A stretch of DNA of 64,000 nucleotides, from contig JAUCEP010000002.1 of the NCBI GenBank assembly GCA_030348875.1, positions 3,807,501 through 3,871,500 on the forward strand, written 5' to 3'. Below the pieces are notes generated by a model. That model saw only the letters and a program-made list of their open reading frames with translations. It made no database searches and was not told the DNA's origin. Position numbers and translations under genes: made by a program. The DNA is from Ureibacillus composti. Lineage in GTDB: Bacteria > Bacillota > Bacilli > Bacillales_A > Planococcaceae. This document shows, one piece after another, positions 1-8,849 of the stretch (its first letter is position 1; each line of letters starts with the position of its first letter).

Positions 1-200
1 TTTCTTTTTAATGGTTCTACTTAAAACATTGAAAAGCGAAGAAAAAAATAGTGTATTTTACTATACGACTTAATTAAAAATAAGTGAAGCTTTTAAATGA
101 ATAAAGAAATATCGCTTAATTACAATTAAGTTGTATCTCAAACATGCTATCTTATAATCTTACTCATTTCAAAATAAAGTGTATTACTGTAACACCTAAT

Positions 201-230
201 AAAAAAACCTAGCAACTCATGATTGCTAGG
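201..230 (-). terminator. Rho-independent terminator of perR
   Basis: An 8-bp perfect stem (208-215 with 223-230, 7-nt loop) on the minus strand is followed by seven T residues. It lies 9 nt past the perR stop codon. The AT-rich 200 bases to its left show no gene. Confidence 0.85.
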
Positions 231-238
231 AGTTAAGT

Positions 239-682
239 TTATTGAACTCTTTTTTCTACACCAACACAGTCTTGGCAAGTACCGTAAACTTCAAGTCTAT
301 GAGAATTTACCTTGAAGCCTGTTACGTGTGATGCAAATTGCTCCACTTCTTTTAATGCAGGATAATGGAAATCCACAATCTTACCACAACATTCACAAAT
401 CATATGATAGTGGTCGTTCGTAACAAAATCAAAACGACTAGCTGAATCTCCATAAGTCAGTTCTTTCACTAGCCCTGCTTCGCGAAATACACGCAAATTA
501 TTATATACAGTTGCGACACTCATATTAGGGAATTTCCCCTCTAGCGCCTTGTATATATCATCCGCTGTTGGGTGATTCATAGCTTCAATAAGATATTCCA
601 AAATAGCATGACGCTGAGGAGTAATTCTTACACCTGTTGCCTTCAACGTGTCAAGTGCATCTTTTAAATGCAATACAGACAT
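239..682 (-). CDS. perR: Peroxide-responsive repressor PerR (Fur family)
   Basis: Metal-dependent repressor of peroxide-stress and iron genes. With the start at 682, residue numbering coincides with B. subtilis PerR. The regulatory Fe/Mn ligands H37, D85, H91, H93 and D104 and the structural zinc cysteines C96, C99, C136 and C139 are all present. An N-terminal winged helix (about 1-83) precedes the dimerisation domain. The ORF is open to 706, but an AGAGGTG ribosome site fits the ATG at 682. A Per box just upstream suggests autoregulation. The neighbours bcp and hemL2 match the Bacillus perR locus. In this family H37 and H91 are the residues oxidised by peroxide. Confidence 0.96.
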   Translation of the reverse strand: MSVLHLKDALDTLKATGVRITPQRHAILEYLIEAMNHPTADDIYKALEGKFPNMSVATVYNNLRVFREAGLVKELTYGDSASRFDFVTNDHYHMICECCGKIVDFHYPALKEVEQFASHVTGFKVNSHRLEVYGTCQDCVGVEKRVQ

Positions 683-715
683 CGTCATGCACCTCTTTCC
701 ATACATATTCTTAAT

Positions 716-762
716 TTATAATTGTTACAATTAGTGTAACGAATTTTAAGAACATCTGTCAA
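716..762 (-). promoter_or_regulatory. perR promoter with Per box
   Basis: Minus-strand -35 TTGACA (757-762), 18-nt spacer, -10 TACACT (733-738). Directly downstream, 716-730 reads TTATAAT-T-GTTACAA, 13 of 15 matches to the Per-box consensus TTATAATNATTATAA. This position would block initiation and fits autorepression. The assignment rests on the motif only. Confidence 0.6.
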
Positions 763-877
763 CACTTCAATATTATTTACTATTACTTTACGTTAGTATC
801 TAGTAAATATTCATCAATTACAACAATATTATATGACTCTAATTGAGAATAAATGAGAATACACCAAAATTTTCCCT

Positions 878-1822
878 TTAATACCCACGTAAAATATCCA
901 TCTTATTTTCTACATCATGATCACCACGTAACCATTTCTTTAAGCTAGGTTTGAATATTTCTAAACTCCGCTCCACATAACGAGAAGAGTGGCTTGAGAA
1001 ATGCGGTGATACTGTTACATTATCGAACTTCCAAAGTTTATGATCTACTGGTAACGGCTCTACCTCGTATACATCAAGAACCATATGGAAGATTAGTTCG
1101 TCTTCTAATACGCGAACTAATTCATCTAGACTTACTAAATCCCCACGTCCAAAATTCATAAATATTGCATCTTTCCTCATCAATTTAAAATCTTCATAAG
1201 AAAGTAGATTTTTCGTTTCCTTAGTACTCGGAAGCATGCTAATGATAATTTCTGCTTTTGGAAGCTGTTCTTTTAATTCTTCAATCCGATAGGTTTCATT
1301 CATGAATGGAGCTGGTTCACCACTACGATTTAACCCAATTGTATAAACCTCAAAAGCTTGCAATAATCTACCTATTTCAGCTCCTATTGCACCTGGTCCA
1401 ATGATTAGCGCAGTACTTCCGTTTAACTCGGAAAGTCGTGCTTTTTTATTCCACTCACAATTTTGTTGATTCTTATATACAAACGGTAATGCTCGTTTTA
1501 AGGATAAAATATGGGCAATTATTGATTCTGCCATAGGCTTTTTATGAATACCACGCACATTTGAAACAAGGATTCCGCGCTCGGCAATTTTTTGAGCAGG
1601 CATTTTTTCAATACCAGCTGAAACAACGAAGATCCATTTTAACTGCTCTGATAGTTCAATGTGATGGTCATTTAAATCTTCCCCGTATGTAACTAAAACA
1701 TCTGTATCAGCTAATTCACTTTCATTCAATTGTTTATGAAAAGTGAAGTCAATTTCCGGAAACTCACTTACTAATGGTTCTTTTAAATCTGGTCTTGGAT
1801 CAAACGTAAAATAAATCTTCAT
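878..1822 (-). CDS. D-isomer-specific 2-hydroxyacid dehydrogenase
   Basis: NAD(P)-dependent oxidoreductase of the D-2-hydroxyacid dehydrogenase family, probably cytosolic; the substrate cannot be read from sequence. The Rossmann motif GPGAIG lies near residue 145. The catalytic triad appears as Arg in FGRGD, Glu in YEVEPLP and His in PHFSSHS, where most relatives have PH(I/V/T). The ORF is open to 1840, but GAAGGG at the end of bcp lies 9 nt upstream of the ATG at 1822, giving 314 residues. It starts 4 nt after the bcp stop, so bcp and this gene are probably co-transcribed. Phosphoglycerate or glyoxylate/hydroxypyruvate reductase activity is possible but unproven. Confidence 0.85.
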   Translation of the reverse strand: MKIYFTFDPRPDLKEPLVSEFPEIDFTFHKQLNESELADTDVLVTYGEDLNDHHIELSEQLKWIFVVSAGIEKMPAQKIAERGILVSNVRGIHKKPMAESIIAHILSLKRALPFVYKNQQNCEWNKKARLSELNGSTALIIGPGAIGAEIGRLLQAFEVYTIGLNRSGEPAPFMNETYRIEELKEQLPKAEIIISMLPSTKETKNLLSYEDFKLMRKDAIFMNFGRGDLVSLDELVRVLEDELIFHMVLDVYEVEPLPVDHKLWKFDNVTVSPHFSSHSSRYVERSLEIFKPSLKKWLRGDHDVENKMDILRGY

Positions 1823-1826
1823 TTCA

Positions 1827-2294
1827 TTACTTCCCTTCACGTAAAAACGTTAACACTTCTTCAATATGATCCTTCACTTTCACTTTTCGCCATTCTTTTA
1901 TGACAGTTCCTTCTTCATTGATTAAAAAAGTAGATCGTTCAATTCCCATAAATTCACGACCGTACATTTTTTTCAACACCCAAACTCCATATTTTTCTGC
2001 TACAGCATGGTCTTCATCTACTAATAATGAGAATGGCAAACCGTATTTATCTATAAATTTTGTATGTTTGGCTGCAGTATCAGGACTTACCCCCAGAATG
2101 ACTGCATTTAATTCTGAAAAGTTTTTATATTGATCTCTAAAATCACACGCTTCTGTCGTACAACCCGGTGTCATATCCTTTGGGTAGAAGTATAAAACAA
2201 CCTTTTTTCCTTTAAAGTCACTTAAACTTACTTGTTCGTCTTTTTCATTTAATAAAGTAAACTCAGGTGCATTTTGATTAAGTAATGTTTCCAT
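1827..2294 (-). CDS. bcp: Thiol peroxidase, BCP/PrxQ peroxiredoxin
   Basis: Thioredoxin-dependent peroxidase that reduces H2O2 and organic hydroperoxides; equivalent in position to B. subtilis ygaF. At 155 residues it is the usual family length. The peroxidatic Cys45 is in PGCTTE and the resolving Cys50 lies five residues later, the arrangement of atypical 2-Cys PrxQ proteins. GGAGGGG lies 9 nt before the ATG. The gene is divergent from hemL2 and tightly followed by the hydroxyacid dehydrogenase. Placement next to perR suggests a peroxide-defence role, although no Per box is visible at its own promoter. Confidence 0.95.
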   Translation of the reverse strand: METLLNQNAPEFTLLNEKDEQVSLSDFKGKKVVLYFYPKDMTPGCTTEACDFRDQYKNFSELNAVILGVSPDTAAKHTKFIDKYGLPFSLLVDEDHAVAEKYGVWVLKKMYGREFMGIERSTFLINEEGTVIKEWRKVKVKDHIEEVLTFLREGK

Positions 2295-2318
2295 TTAATT
2301 CAACCCCTCCATAATACT

Positions 2319-2347
2319 ATCGTACCCAACAAGTACGACAGTTTCAA
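2319..2347 (-). promoter_or_regulatory. bcp promoter with inverted repeat
   Basis: Minus-strand -35 TTGAAA (2342-2347), 17-nt spacer, -10 TACGAT (2319-2324). A short inverted repeat, TCGTAC/GTACGA (2320-2325 with 2332-2337), overlaps the -10 and could be an operator. It is not a Per or Fur consensus. Confidence 0.5.
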
Positions 2348-2352
2348 ATTCT

Positions 2353-2382
2353 TTGGCGTTCAAATACAAATAAGGCTACAAT
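2353..2382 (+). promoter_or_regulatory. hemL2 promoter
   Basis: -35 TTGGCG (2353-2358), 18-nt spacer, -10 TACAAT (2377-2382), about 30 nt upstream of the hemL2 start. It is arranged back to back with the bcp promoter. Confidence 0.5.
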
Positions 2383-2413
2383 AGGATTGACTTAATTAAT
2401 TGGAGGCATTTAC

Positions 2414-3700
2414 ATGAATCATTCAAAATCTGAACTAATACATCAAGAAGCCCTAGAGCATATTGTTGGTGGCGTAAATAGTCCATCACGTTCTTATAAA
2501 GCAGTTGGTGGTGGAGCACCGGTTGTCATGGCAGAAGGTAAAGGCGCATATTTTTGGGATGTTGACGGAAATCGTTACATAGATTATTTAGCAGCCTATG
2601 GTCCAATCATTACAGGTTTTGGTCATCCTCATATTGCTAAGGCGATTACTCGTGCAGCTGAAACGGGAGTACTTTTCGGGACACCAACTGAACATGAAGT
2701 AACATTTGCGAAAATGTTAAAAGAAGCAATTCCTTCTTTAGATAAAGTACGTTTTACAAACTCTGGTACAGAAGCTGTTATGACAACAGTTCGTGTAGCA
2801 CGTGCATATACAGGTCGTACTAAAATAATAAAATTTGCCGGTTGTTACCACGGACATTTCGACCAAGTGTTAGTTGCAGCTGGTTCAGGCCCTGCAACAC
2901 TAGGTTCACCTGACTCAGCTGGTGTACCAACAAACGTTGCAACTGAGGTTATTACCGTTCCATTTAACAATAAAGAACAATTCCAATTAGCGATGGATAA
3001 ATGGGGTGACCAAATTGCAGCAATCTTGATTGAACCAATCGTTGGAAACTTTGGAATCGTTGAGCCAAACCAAGGCTTCCTTCAATATGTTCATGAAGTG
3101 GCTAAAGAAAAGGGCGCTTTAACGATACACGATGAAGTGATTACTGCATTCCGTTTCCATTACGGTGCGGCTCAAGATTTACTTGGACTTACACCTGATT
3201 TAACAGCGATGGGTAAAATCATTGGAGGAGGGCTCCCTATTGGTGCATACGGTGGACGTAAGGAAGTAATGAATACAGTTGCCCCACTAGGACCTGCTTA
3301 TCAAGCTGGAACAATGGCTGGAAACCCTGCGTCTATGTTAGCAGGAATTGCTTGTCTAGAAGTGTTAAAACAACCTGGTGTTTATGAAAAAATGGATCAC
3401 CTTGGTGCAATACTTGAAAAAGGTATTTTAGAAGCAGCAGAAAAACACGGGGTAATAATTACAGTTAACCGCTTAAAAGGTGCTCTAACAATCTACTTCA
3501 CAGATGAAAAAGTTGAAAACTATGAGCAAGCAGAAAAATCTGATGGTGAAAAATTCGGTCGTTTCTTCAAATTAATGCTTTCTAAAGGAATTAATTTAGC
3601 ACCATCTAAATACGAAGCATGGTTCTTAACGACTGAGCATACAGAAGAAGATGTAGTCGAAACAATCGCAGCTGTAGATTATGCATTCTCCCAACTTTAA
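2414..3700 (+). CDS. hemL: Glutamate-1-semialdehyde 2,1-aminomutase (second-type, GsaB)
   Basis: PLP enzyme converting glutamate-1-semialdehyde to 5-aminolevulinate in the C5 haem pathway. It is 428 residues long, the family size. The PLP-binding lysine is K268 in MGKIIGGG, and the cofactor-binding GTEAV and HDEVITAFR motifs are present. GGAGG precedes the ATG by 9 nt. By position next to bcp and perR it corresponds to B. subtilis gsaB (hemL2), the isozyme outside the hem operon, so a second hemL is expected elsewhere. No terminator is seen directly after it; the palindromic repeat starts at its stop codon and may serve as the transcript end. Confidence 0.94.
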   Translation: MNHSKSELIHQEALEHIVGGVNSPSRSYKAVGGGAPVVMAEGKGAYFWDVDGNRYIDYLAAYGPIITGFGHPHIAKAITRAAETGVLFGTPTEHEVTFAKMLKEAIPSLDKVRFTNSGTEAVMTTVRVARAYTGRTKIIKFAGCYHGHFDQVLVAAGSGPATLGSPDSAGVPTNVATEVITVPFNNKEQFQLAMDKWGDQIAAILIEPIVGNFGIVEPNQGFLQYVHEVAKEKGALTIHDEVITAFRFHYGAAQDLLGLTPDLTAMGKIIGGGLPIGAYGGRKEVMNTVAPLGPAYQAGTMAGNPASMLAGIACLEVLKQPGVYEKMDHLGAILEKGILEAAEKHGVIITVNRLKGALTIYFTDEKVENYEQAEKSDGEKFGRFFKLMLSKGINLAPSKYEAWFLTTEHTEEDVVETIAAVDYAFSQL

Positions 3701-3701
3701 T

Positions 3702-4020
3702 TAGAAAAGCGGAGGCGGCTCGTTCACACCCGCGTCGGCAAAAACGCTACACGCGCGAGCGTTGCCGACATGACTCACATCGTGTGAGCCCCAAGCACTT
3801 GCCAACAATAACGCCACGTCGTGTGGCATTGTCGGCACTCGTACATTCTTGTACTTCGGAGACAATACCGGTAAAGGCGCTCTTTGCCTTCGCTGGTATT
3901 GTCGAAGTGACCTCGAGGGTGTAGCCGCCGGAGCTAGACATAAAGAGAAACGTAGGTTGCTCGTTTATCTCTAAGGTCGACAAGTAGTTCGTATTTGTAG
4001 CTACACACTGTTCAAACTTC
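3702..4020. repeat. Mosaic palindromic intergenic repeat, copy 1
   Basis: GC-rich compared with its surroundings. It shares its 5' block (TAGAAAAGCG, then CGGCAAAAA, then ATGACTCACATCGTGT) and its 3' block (GTAGCTA-GACA/ACAC, GTTCAAACTTC) with copies at 5227 and 7304. Internal hairpins include GACAATACC/GGTATTGTC (3861-3869 with 3895-3903) and a GCCACgtcgtGTGGC-type stem. Its minus strand encodes an open frame that is a by-product of the repeat. It fills the gap between hemL2 and the ygaE-like gene. Confidence 0.8.
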
Positions 4021-4137
4021 AGAGGTTTTTCGCATTCAAAATGATTATCGTTTATGTATTCTTGACCAATGCAATTTTATTAGGTAAAGTAATGTAATTT
4101 GATAATTTGTATTTCTGAAAGAGAGGGCTATTTTTAC

Positions 4138-5229
4138 ATGCAGTTAGGTGCCCGAGTATTAAAAACAGGATTAGCGATTGTTTTTGCGCTTTTCTTTGCT
4201 GAATTACTTCATTTACCTTCGCCTGCCTTTGCAGGGATTGCAGCGATTTTCGCTATCCAACCTTCTATATATCGATCTTATTTATCGATCATAGAGCAAA
4301 TCCAAGGAAATCTTATTGGTGCAGCTATTGCTGTTTTCTTCGGGTTGTTGTTTGGTCACCATATCGTTGCCATTGGGATTGCCGCTATTATCGTCATCGC
4401 CTTAATGCGCAAGTTTAAGTTGGATAATTCTTTGTCCCTTGCTCTTGTCACCGTTGTGGCGATTATGGTCTATGAAGGGAATGACTTTTTAGAATTTGGT
4501 CTTATCAGATTTGCAACTGTAATGATTGGAGTATTTGCAGCGTTCATCGTGAACTTGTTTTTCCTTCCGCCACGTTATGAAAGTAAACTGTTTAAGATGA
4601 TTGATTTTTTACAGGATGATGTGATTCGATGGACACGATTAGCCATTAGACAGGCATCAGAACACACATCGACAAAAGCTGCTTTAAATAAATTTCACTC
4701 ACGTTTATCCGAAGTAGAATCAATGTATGACTTCTTTAAGGAAGAGCGGCATTATAGAAAAAGTAAAAGATATACCCAGGCTCGTAAACTTGTTGTGTAT
4801 CGTCAAATGATTACGACTACGAAAAAAAGCCTTGAATTACTACAGCGACTGCATAAGCACGAAAATGAGATTCATGACCTACCTACTCCGTTTAGGATAA
4901 TGATTCAAGAACGACTGGATTTCTTATTAACCTTCCATGAACAGTTATTATTAAAATACGCTGGGAAACTTCGACCGGAGCATTCTAAGTGGTCGGTCGA
5001 TCAAGAACATTTACAAAATGCCGATGTATTGGAGCAACTATTAGAGCAAATTGCCTTTGAGAAAACACGCGAAGGCGAAGAAGAATTTACGAGTTATCAT
5101 TTATTTTATATTTTCTCAAGAATTCTCGATTATGAAGAAAACTTAGAACATCTAGATACGTTAATTGTTTCGTACCGCAGTTTCCATGGTAACGATAAAA
5201 ATACAGACTTAGAGATAGATTATTACTAG
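4138..5229 (+). CDS. FUSC/aromatic acid exporter family membrane protein (YgaE-like)
   Basis: The N-terminal 150 or so residues form about six hydrophobic segments. The rest is a charged, helical cytosolic domain of roughly 210 residues, the architecture of the aromatic-acid-exporter/FUSC-like family. Members are thought to export small organic acids, but the substrate here is unknown. The ORF opens at 4099; GAGAGGG before the ATG at 4138 and the immediate start of the first membrane segment support 4138 (363 residues). Its place between hemL2 and the ABC exporter matches B. subtilis ygaE. The stop codon overlaps the first bases of repeat copy 2. Confidence 0.8.
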   Translation: MQLGARVLKTGLAIVFALFFAELLHLPSPAFAGIAAIFAIQPSIYRSYLSIIEQIQGNLIGAAIAVFFGLLFGHHIVAIGIAAIIVIALMRKFKLDNSLSLALVTVVAIMVYEGNDFLEFGLIRFATVMIGVFAAFIVNLFFLPPRYESKLFKMIDFLQDDVIRWTRLAIRQASEHTSTKAALNKFHSRLSEVESMYDFFKEERHYRKSKRYTQARKLVVYRQMITTTKKSLELLQRLHKHENEIHDLPTPFRIMIQERLDFLLTFHEQLLLKYAGKLRPEHSKWSVDQEHLQNADVLEQLLEQIAFEKTREGEEEFTSYHLFYIFSRILDYEENLEHLDTLIVSYRSFHGNDKNTDLEIDYY

Positions 5230-5470
5230 AAAAGCGAAAGAACACCCGTTTAACTCTGCGACGGCAAAAACGCGACTTCCTGTCACATTGCCGTCATGAC
5301 TCACATCGTGTTAGCCTCAACAACTGGCCGACAACAACGCCACATCGTGTGGCATTGTCGGCACTAGCACATCCTGTGCGTCGGAAGAACCGCCTGCAAG
5401 GTCGCTTTTTGACCTTGCAGGCGGTTCTGAAGTTGTCGAAGAGCTGGCGTTCGTAGCTAGACATCAAGAA
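5227..5470. repeat. Mosaic palindromic intergenic repeat, copy 2
   Basis: Second copy of the family seen at 3702 and 7304. It begins inside the stop codon of the preceding gene. It carries a perfect 18-bp stem with a 7-nt loop (5386-5403 with 5411-5428), a GCCGACAA...TTGTCGGC stem nested with GCCACA/TGTGGC, and a GACGGCAA/TTGCCGTC stem. The two end blocks are conserved, but the central hairpin differs from copies 1 and 3, so the copies are mosaic. Confidence 0.8.
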
Positions 5471-5490
5471 ATCCGGAGCTAATTGCTCAG

Positions 5491-5541
5491 TAAAAAAGGT
5501 TGGGATAACGCAGTTCATCTGCGTTGTCCCAACCCTTTTTT
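5491..5541 (-). terminator. Terminator of the ygaD-like ABC transporter
   Basis: Long near-perfect stem (about 21 bp, one mismatch, 5493-5513 with 5519-5540) with T runs on both sides. It overlaps the 3' end of the ABC transporter gene on the minus strand and could also stop transcription from the plus-strand ygaE-like gene. Confidence 0.85.
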
Positions 5542-7282
5542 AGTCTAACTTTTGAATTTGGAATAAGTCGTAATACACACCTTGCTTTTGCATTAACGAT
5601 TCATGGGTACCTTCTTCAACTAAATGCCCGTGATCAATGACGAATATTTTATCAGCATGTGTGATTGTGGAAAGTCGATGGGCAATGATAATCGTTGTCC
5701 GATCACTCGCTAAACGATTAAGAGAATCTTGAATTAACGCTTCACTTTCTAAATCAAGTGCTGAAGTGGCTTCATCTAATATTAAAATTGGTGGATTTTT
5801 TAAAAATACACGGGCAATGGCAATCCGTTGCTTTTGACCACCAGAAAGCTTAACGCCGCGCTCACCAACTTTTGTGTCATACCCCTCTTGTAATGACATG
5901 ATAAAATCATGCGCATTGGCTGCTTTTGCTGCAGCAATTACCTCTTCTTCAGTAGCATCTGGTTTCCCCATCAGAATATTTTGCTTAACTGAATCACTAA
6001 ATAATATATTGTCTTGTAAAACAATTCCGATTTGTGAACGTAATGACTGGATGACAACATCTTGTACATTATGTCCATCAATTAGTACTGCACCATCTGT
6101 TGCATCATAGAAGCGTGGTATTAAACTAACAATTGTAGATTTTCCTCCACCACTCATTCCAACAAATGCAGCAGTTTCACCTGGTTGTATATTTAAATTG
6201 ATATTTTGTAGGATGTTATCTCCACTTTTTTCATATTTAAAACAAACATTATCGAAGGTTACCTGTCCTGATACTGGAGGCAAAATTTTCGCATTTGCTT
6301 TATTTTCAACATCATAGTCTTCATCCATTAATTCAAACATACGGTCCATTGAAGCAATCGACTGAGTCAAAGTAGTAGATGAGTTCACTAATCTTCTAAG
6401 CGGACTATATAAGCGTTCAATATAAGCAATAAAGGCAGCCATTGTACCAACAGATAACTCCCCATTTATTACCTGATATCCTGCATAAGCGATTACTAAT
6501 AATGGTGCAATGTCAGTAATCGTATTCACTACAGCAAAGGATTTAGCATTCCATTTTGTATGGTCTAGTGCCCGATCTAAAAACTCACCATTTTCATCAT
6601 CAAAAACCTTTTGTTCGTGCTTTTCCAAAGTGAAGCTTTTAATAATGCTTATTCCACTTACACGTTCATGCAAATAACTTTGCACACTTGCAAGTGCCTG
6701 AGACCTCTTCCTCGTCAAATCCCGTAGTTTTCCAAAGAAGAATTTTACGCTAAATGCATAGAAGGGAAAGGCGATAATGGCAACGATTGTTAGTTTTACA
6801 TCCATCGTCATCATAATACCAATAGCAATCAAGATTGTTGAAACGTCTAGCCATAGGTTCATTAAGCCAATCATGATGAAGTTTTTTGTTTGCTCAACAT
6901 CATTAATAACACGGGATATAACTTCCCCTGCCCTCGTGTTGGCGTAATATTTTAAACTGAGTTTTTGTAAATGACCAAATAATTGTTCTCGAATGTCATA
7001 TAACACCTTATTTCCAACATGCTGCGCATAATATTGGCGGTAATATTCAATCGGTGGACGAATAATGAAGAACAAAATAACCGTACCACCTAGCCAATAA
7101 AATAACATTTTCGTTTTTTCGCTGTCCGATAAATCTGTATCGATAATATCATCAATGACGATTTTAATAAGCAATGGGATAAATAAAGGAATTGCAAACT
7201 TTAATATCCCAATAATAATGGTAATAAAAATTTCCCATTTATAAGGTTTTACAAAGCGCATATAACGTTTAATACTATCCAT
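5540..7282 (-). CDS. ygaD: ABC exporter half-transporter (YgaD-like, MsbA/BmrA type)
   Basis: Membrane and ATPase domains fused in 580 residues; it probably works as a homodimer exporting drugs or lipids. Six membrane segments occupy roughly residues 1-310. The nucleotide-binding domain has Walker [10 protein letters not shown] (about 374-382), the signature LSGGQKQR (about 478-485), Walker [13 protein letters not shown] and the switch IAHRLST. The start at 7282 is preceded by AAGGAAGTG. Repeat copy 3 begins only 22 nt upstream of the ATG, so transcription must start within it or read through it. Synteny matches B. subtilis ygaD. The transported substrate is not predictable. Confidence 0.92.
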   Translation of the reverse strand: MDSIKRYMRFVKPYKWEIFITIIIGILKFAIPLFIPLLIKIVIDDIIDTDLSDSEKTKMLFYWLGGTVILFFIIRPPIEYYRQYYAQHVGNKVLYDIREQLFGHLQKLSLKYYANTRAGEVISRVINDVEQTKNFIMIGLMNLWLDVSTILIAIGIMMTMDVKLTIVAIIAFPFYAFSVKFFFGKLRDLTRKRSQALASVQSYLHERVSGISIIKSFTLEKHEQKVFDDENGEFLDRALDHTKWNAKSFAVVNTITDIAPLLVIAYAGYQVINGELSVGTMAAFIAYIERLYSPLRRLVNSSTTLTQSIASMDRMFELMDEDYDVENKANAKILPPVSGQVTFDNVCFKYEKSGDNILQNINLNIQPGETAAFVGMSGGGKSTIVSLIPRFYDATDGAVLIDGHNVQDVVIQSLRSQIGIVLQDNILFSDSVKQNILMGKPDATEEEVIAAAKAANAHDFIMSLQEGYDTKVGERGVKLSGGQKQRIAIARVFLKNPPILILDEATSALDLESEALIQDSLNRLASDRTTIIIAHRLSTITHADKIFVIDHGHLVEEGTHESLMQKQGVYYDLFQIQKLD

Positions 7283-7303
7283 GTATTTAATTCACTTCCT
7301 TAC

Positions 7304-7559
7304 TAGAAAAGCGGAGAACGCTCGTTAAGCTCCGCGTCGGCAAAAATGCTATATCGTGTAGCATTACCGACATGACTCACATCGTGTGAGCCTCAACAAC
7401 TGGAAGAACCGACAAAAGGGTTTTTGCGCCTGACGTTTCACTTTCGGCGCAGAAAATTGTGTGTTTCACTTCATTGAAACCACACAATTTTTGTCCTTGA
7501 AGGCGGTTCTGAAGTTGCCCTCGGAGCTAGCGTTCGTAGCTAGACACTGTTCAAACTTC
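7304..7559. repeat. Mosaic palindromic intergenic repeat, copy 3
   Basis: Third copy: same 5' block (TAGAAAAGCGGAG, CGCGTCGGCAAAAA, ATGACTCACATCGTGTGAGCC) and the same 3' end (GAGCTAGCGTTCGTAGCTAG to GTTCAAACTTC). The centre differs and contains an AAATTGTGTG-TTTC/GAAA-CCACACAATTT stem (about 7454-7467 with 7476-7490), bracketed by AGAACCG...CGGTTCT. It occupies the gap between ygaD and ygaC. Confidence 0.8.
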
Positions 7560-7650
7560 GAAATTTTTCATACTATCTTATCCTATAAACAAAGTAGATC
7601 CATACTATTCCATCTTTCTATTGCACGAATATCACTATACGCTATTTTTA

Positions 7651-7701
7651 TAAAAAAAAGAAAAATAATAGCCTACCAGGTACTCCCCGATAGGCATTAT
7701 T
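7651..7701 (-). terminator. Terminator of the ygaC-like gene
   Basis: Imperfect long stem (AATAATGCCTA pairing with TAGGCTATTATT on the minus strand) followed by T-rich sequence. It begins 4 nt past the stop codon of the DUF402 gene. Confidence 0.75.
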
Positions 7702-7704
7702 AAT

Positions 7705-8259
7705 TTACTTTTGGTTTTCATTGGATTGTAATTCTTTATTAAATAAGTAGCGATTCGTCCAAACTTCAATAAAGTCTGGTGCAAATGGTCCTCTTCTTTG
7801 TTTTACCCAACTTTCAAGTTTGTTCACATTGCGTTTTAGGATTTGATCAATTACTTCGGGATATCCCATTTCCCGTTTATGTTGCTCATATTCATCTTCA
7901 TCCAATAAAGTATAAGACATATCTGGAAAAACTTTTACGTCTAGATCATAGTCAATATATTTTATTGCATTATTATCGAATACATATGGAGAACTCATAT
8001 TACAATAATAATAAACCCCATCCTCGCGCAACATACAAATAATATTAAACCAGTGTTCTGCATGGAAATAACAAATTGAAGGTTCTCTCGTTAACCAGGT
8101 ACGGCCATCTGATTCTGTTACGAGCGTTCGTTCGTTTGCACCGATAAAAATATTTTTTGTACCTTTTAACACCATCGTTTCTTGCCAGACACGGTGGATA
8201 CGACCATTATGTTTATAACTATGTATTTGTATCGTTTCTCCTTCTTTTGGTATTGCCAT
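7705..8259 (-). CDS. DUF402 nucleoside tri-/diphosphate phosphatase (YgaC/NtdP family)
   Basis: 184 residues and closely similar throughout to the Bacillus YgaC family, with the hallmarks [10 protein letters not shown] at the N-terminus, ICYFH near residue 65, [12 protein letters not shown] near 112 and YPEVIDQIL near 142. The staphylococcal homologue NtdP hydrolyses nucleoside tri- and diphosphates in a metal-dependent way; that activity is inferred here. The ORF opens at 8271, but AAGGTGGG and family alignment favour the ATG at 8259. It is monocistronic, with its own extended -10 promoter and terminator. Confidence 0.88.
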   Translation of the reverse strand: MAIPKEGETIQIHSYKHNGRIHRVWQETMVLKGTKNIFIGANERTLVTESDGRTWLTREPSICYFHAEHWFNIICMLREDGVYYYCNMSSPYVFDNNAIKYIDYDLDVKVFPDMSYTLLDEDEYEQHKREMGYPEVIDQILKRNVNKLESWVKQRRGPFAPDFIEVWTNRYLFNKELQSNENQK

Positions 8260-8318
8260 GATAAAGCCCACCTTTTCGTCAATGCTACATCCGTATAAAA
8301 GTATATAATCTCTAGTAT

Positions 8319-8327
8319 ATTATACCA
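8319..8327 (-). promoter_or_regulatory. Extended -10 promoter of the ygaC-like gene
   Basis: Minus-strand TGG-TATAAT (8319-8327) about 60 nt upstream of the start codon. No convincing -35 is present, as is common with extended -10 elements. Confidence 0.45.
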
Positions 8328-8535
8328 ATGGTCAAGCAATACTTGTAGTTAAAAGAATACAATTTTTCCAAACAAACTATACCTGTTTTTATATTTTTAT
8401 TTCTCATGAGGTAACTAGGTCTAGAATTCTGATAGTATTTGGACTCGAACTAGTGGTCGATACAACTGACAAGTCGTTATGACATGCGGAAGTTTTCATT
8501 AATATCAATTGTTTTTTGGGTCCCTACTCATGAAT
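8328..8535. other. Intergenic stretch with no recognised feature
   Basis: About 200 bases between the ygaC promoter and the gamma-SASP terminator. I see no ORF, repeat or clear RNA structure. A short TTCGAGTCC string near 8450 recalls a tRNA T-loop but has no cloverleaf around it. Confidence 0.4.
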
Positions 8536-8571
8536 ATAAAAAATTAAGGTATAGACTTAGCGTCTATACCT
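8536..8571 (-). terminator. Terminator of the gamma-type SASP gene
   Basis: Perfect 10-bp stem (8547-8556 with 8562-8571, 5-nt loop) followed on the minus strand by TTAATTTTTTAT. Confidence 0.85.
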
Positions 8572-8615
8572 ATGGTTAGCGAATTATTTTTATTCACTTA
8601 ACGGTAATGCATTAA

Positions 8616-8777
8616 TTATTGATTATCATTGTTGTTATTGCGGTTGTTGTTGCGTTGTTGGTTATTACGTTGTTCGTTGTTTTGTTGACGTTGCTCTTGG
8701 TTGAACTCTTGTTCAGCCGCGAACTCTTCACGATTGTTATTGTTGTTGTTATTGTTGTTGTTTTGTTTACGTGCCAT
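8616..8777 (-). CDS. sspE: Gamma-type small acid-soluble spore protein
   Basis: 53 residues, almost entirely Asn, Gln, Glu and Arg, with a MARKQ start and a REEFAAEQEF segment like the germination-protease cleavage motif of gamma SASPs. These proteins fill the forespore core as an amino-acid reserve and are degraded at germination. GGAGGTGAG lies 9 nt before the ATG at 8777. The position beside mutY and ygaC is as in Bacillus. It is shorter than B. subtilis SspE (84 residues) and has a single recognisable cleavage motif instead of two. Forespore expression is expected from the family; no sigma-G promoter was confirmed. Confidence 0.87.
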   Translation of the reverse strand: MARKQNNNNNNNNNNREEFAAEQEFNQEQRQQNNEQRNNQQRNNNRNNNNDNQ

Positions 8778-8849
8778 GTCGAATCTCACCTCCGTCATAC
8801 ATAGAGTGGTCGAGAAAAGGTGAGTTTATTCGACAAGTTGAAAAGTAAG

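Noticed and set aside
847..866. Possible Fur box with TGAGAAT repeats
   Set aside because: The two TGAGAAT units are direct, not inverted, so they do not form the 7-1-7 palindrome.
3747..3983. Open frame of 78 codons in repeat copy 1 (and a related one at 5294-5518)
   Set aside because: The shared peptide arises from the repeat DNA, has no ribosome site and differs in frame and ends between copies.
7461..7703. 80-codon plus-strand ORF between ygaD and ygaC
   Set aside because: Starts inside repeat copy 3, ends in the ygaC terminator and has no Shine-Dalgarno site.
8440..8480. tRNA-like TTCGAGTCC string on the minus strand
   Set aside because: No acceptor, D or anticodon stems can be drawn around it; the T-arm itself does not pair.
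8619..8804. Plus-strand hydrophobic ORF opposite the gamma SASP
   Set aside because: It is the mirror of Asn/Gln codons (AAC, CAA) giving Val/Leu/Ile; the minus-strand SASP has the promoter-side ribosome site and terminator.
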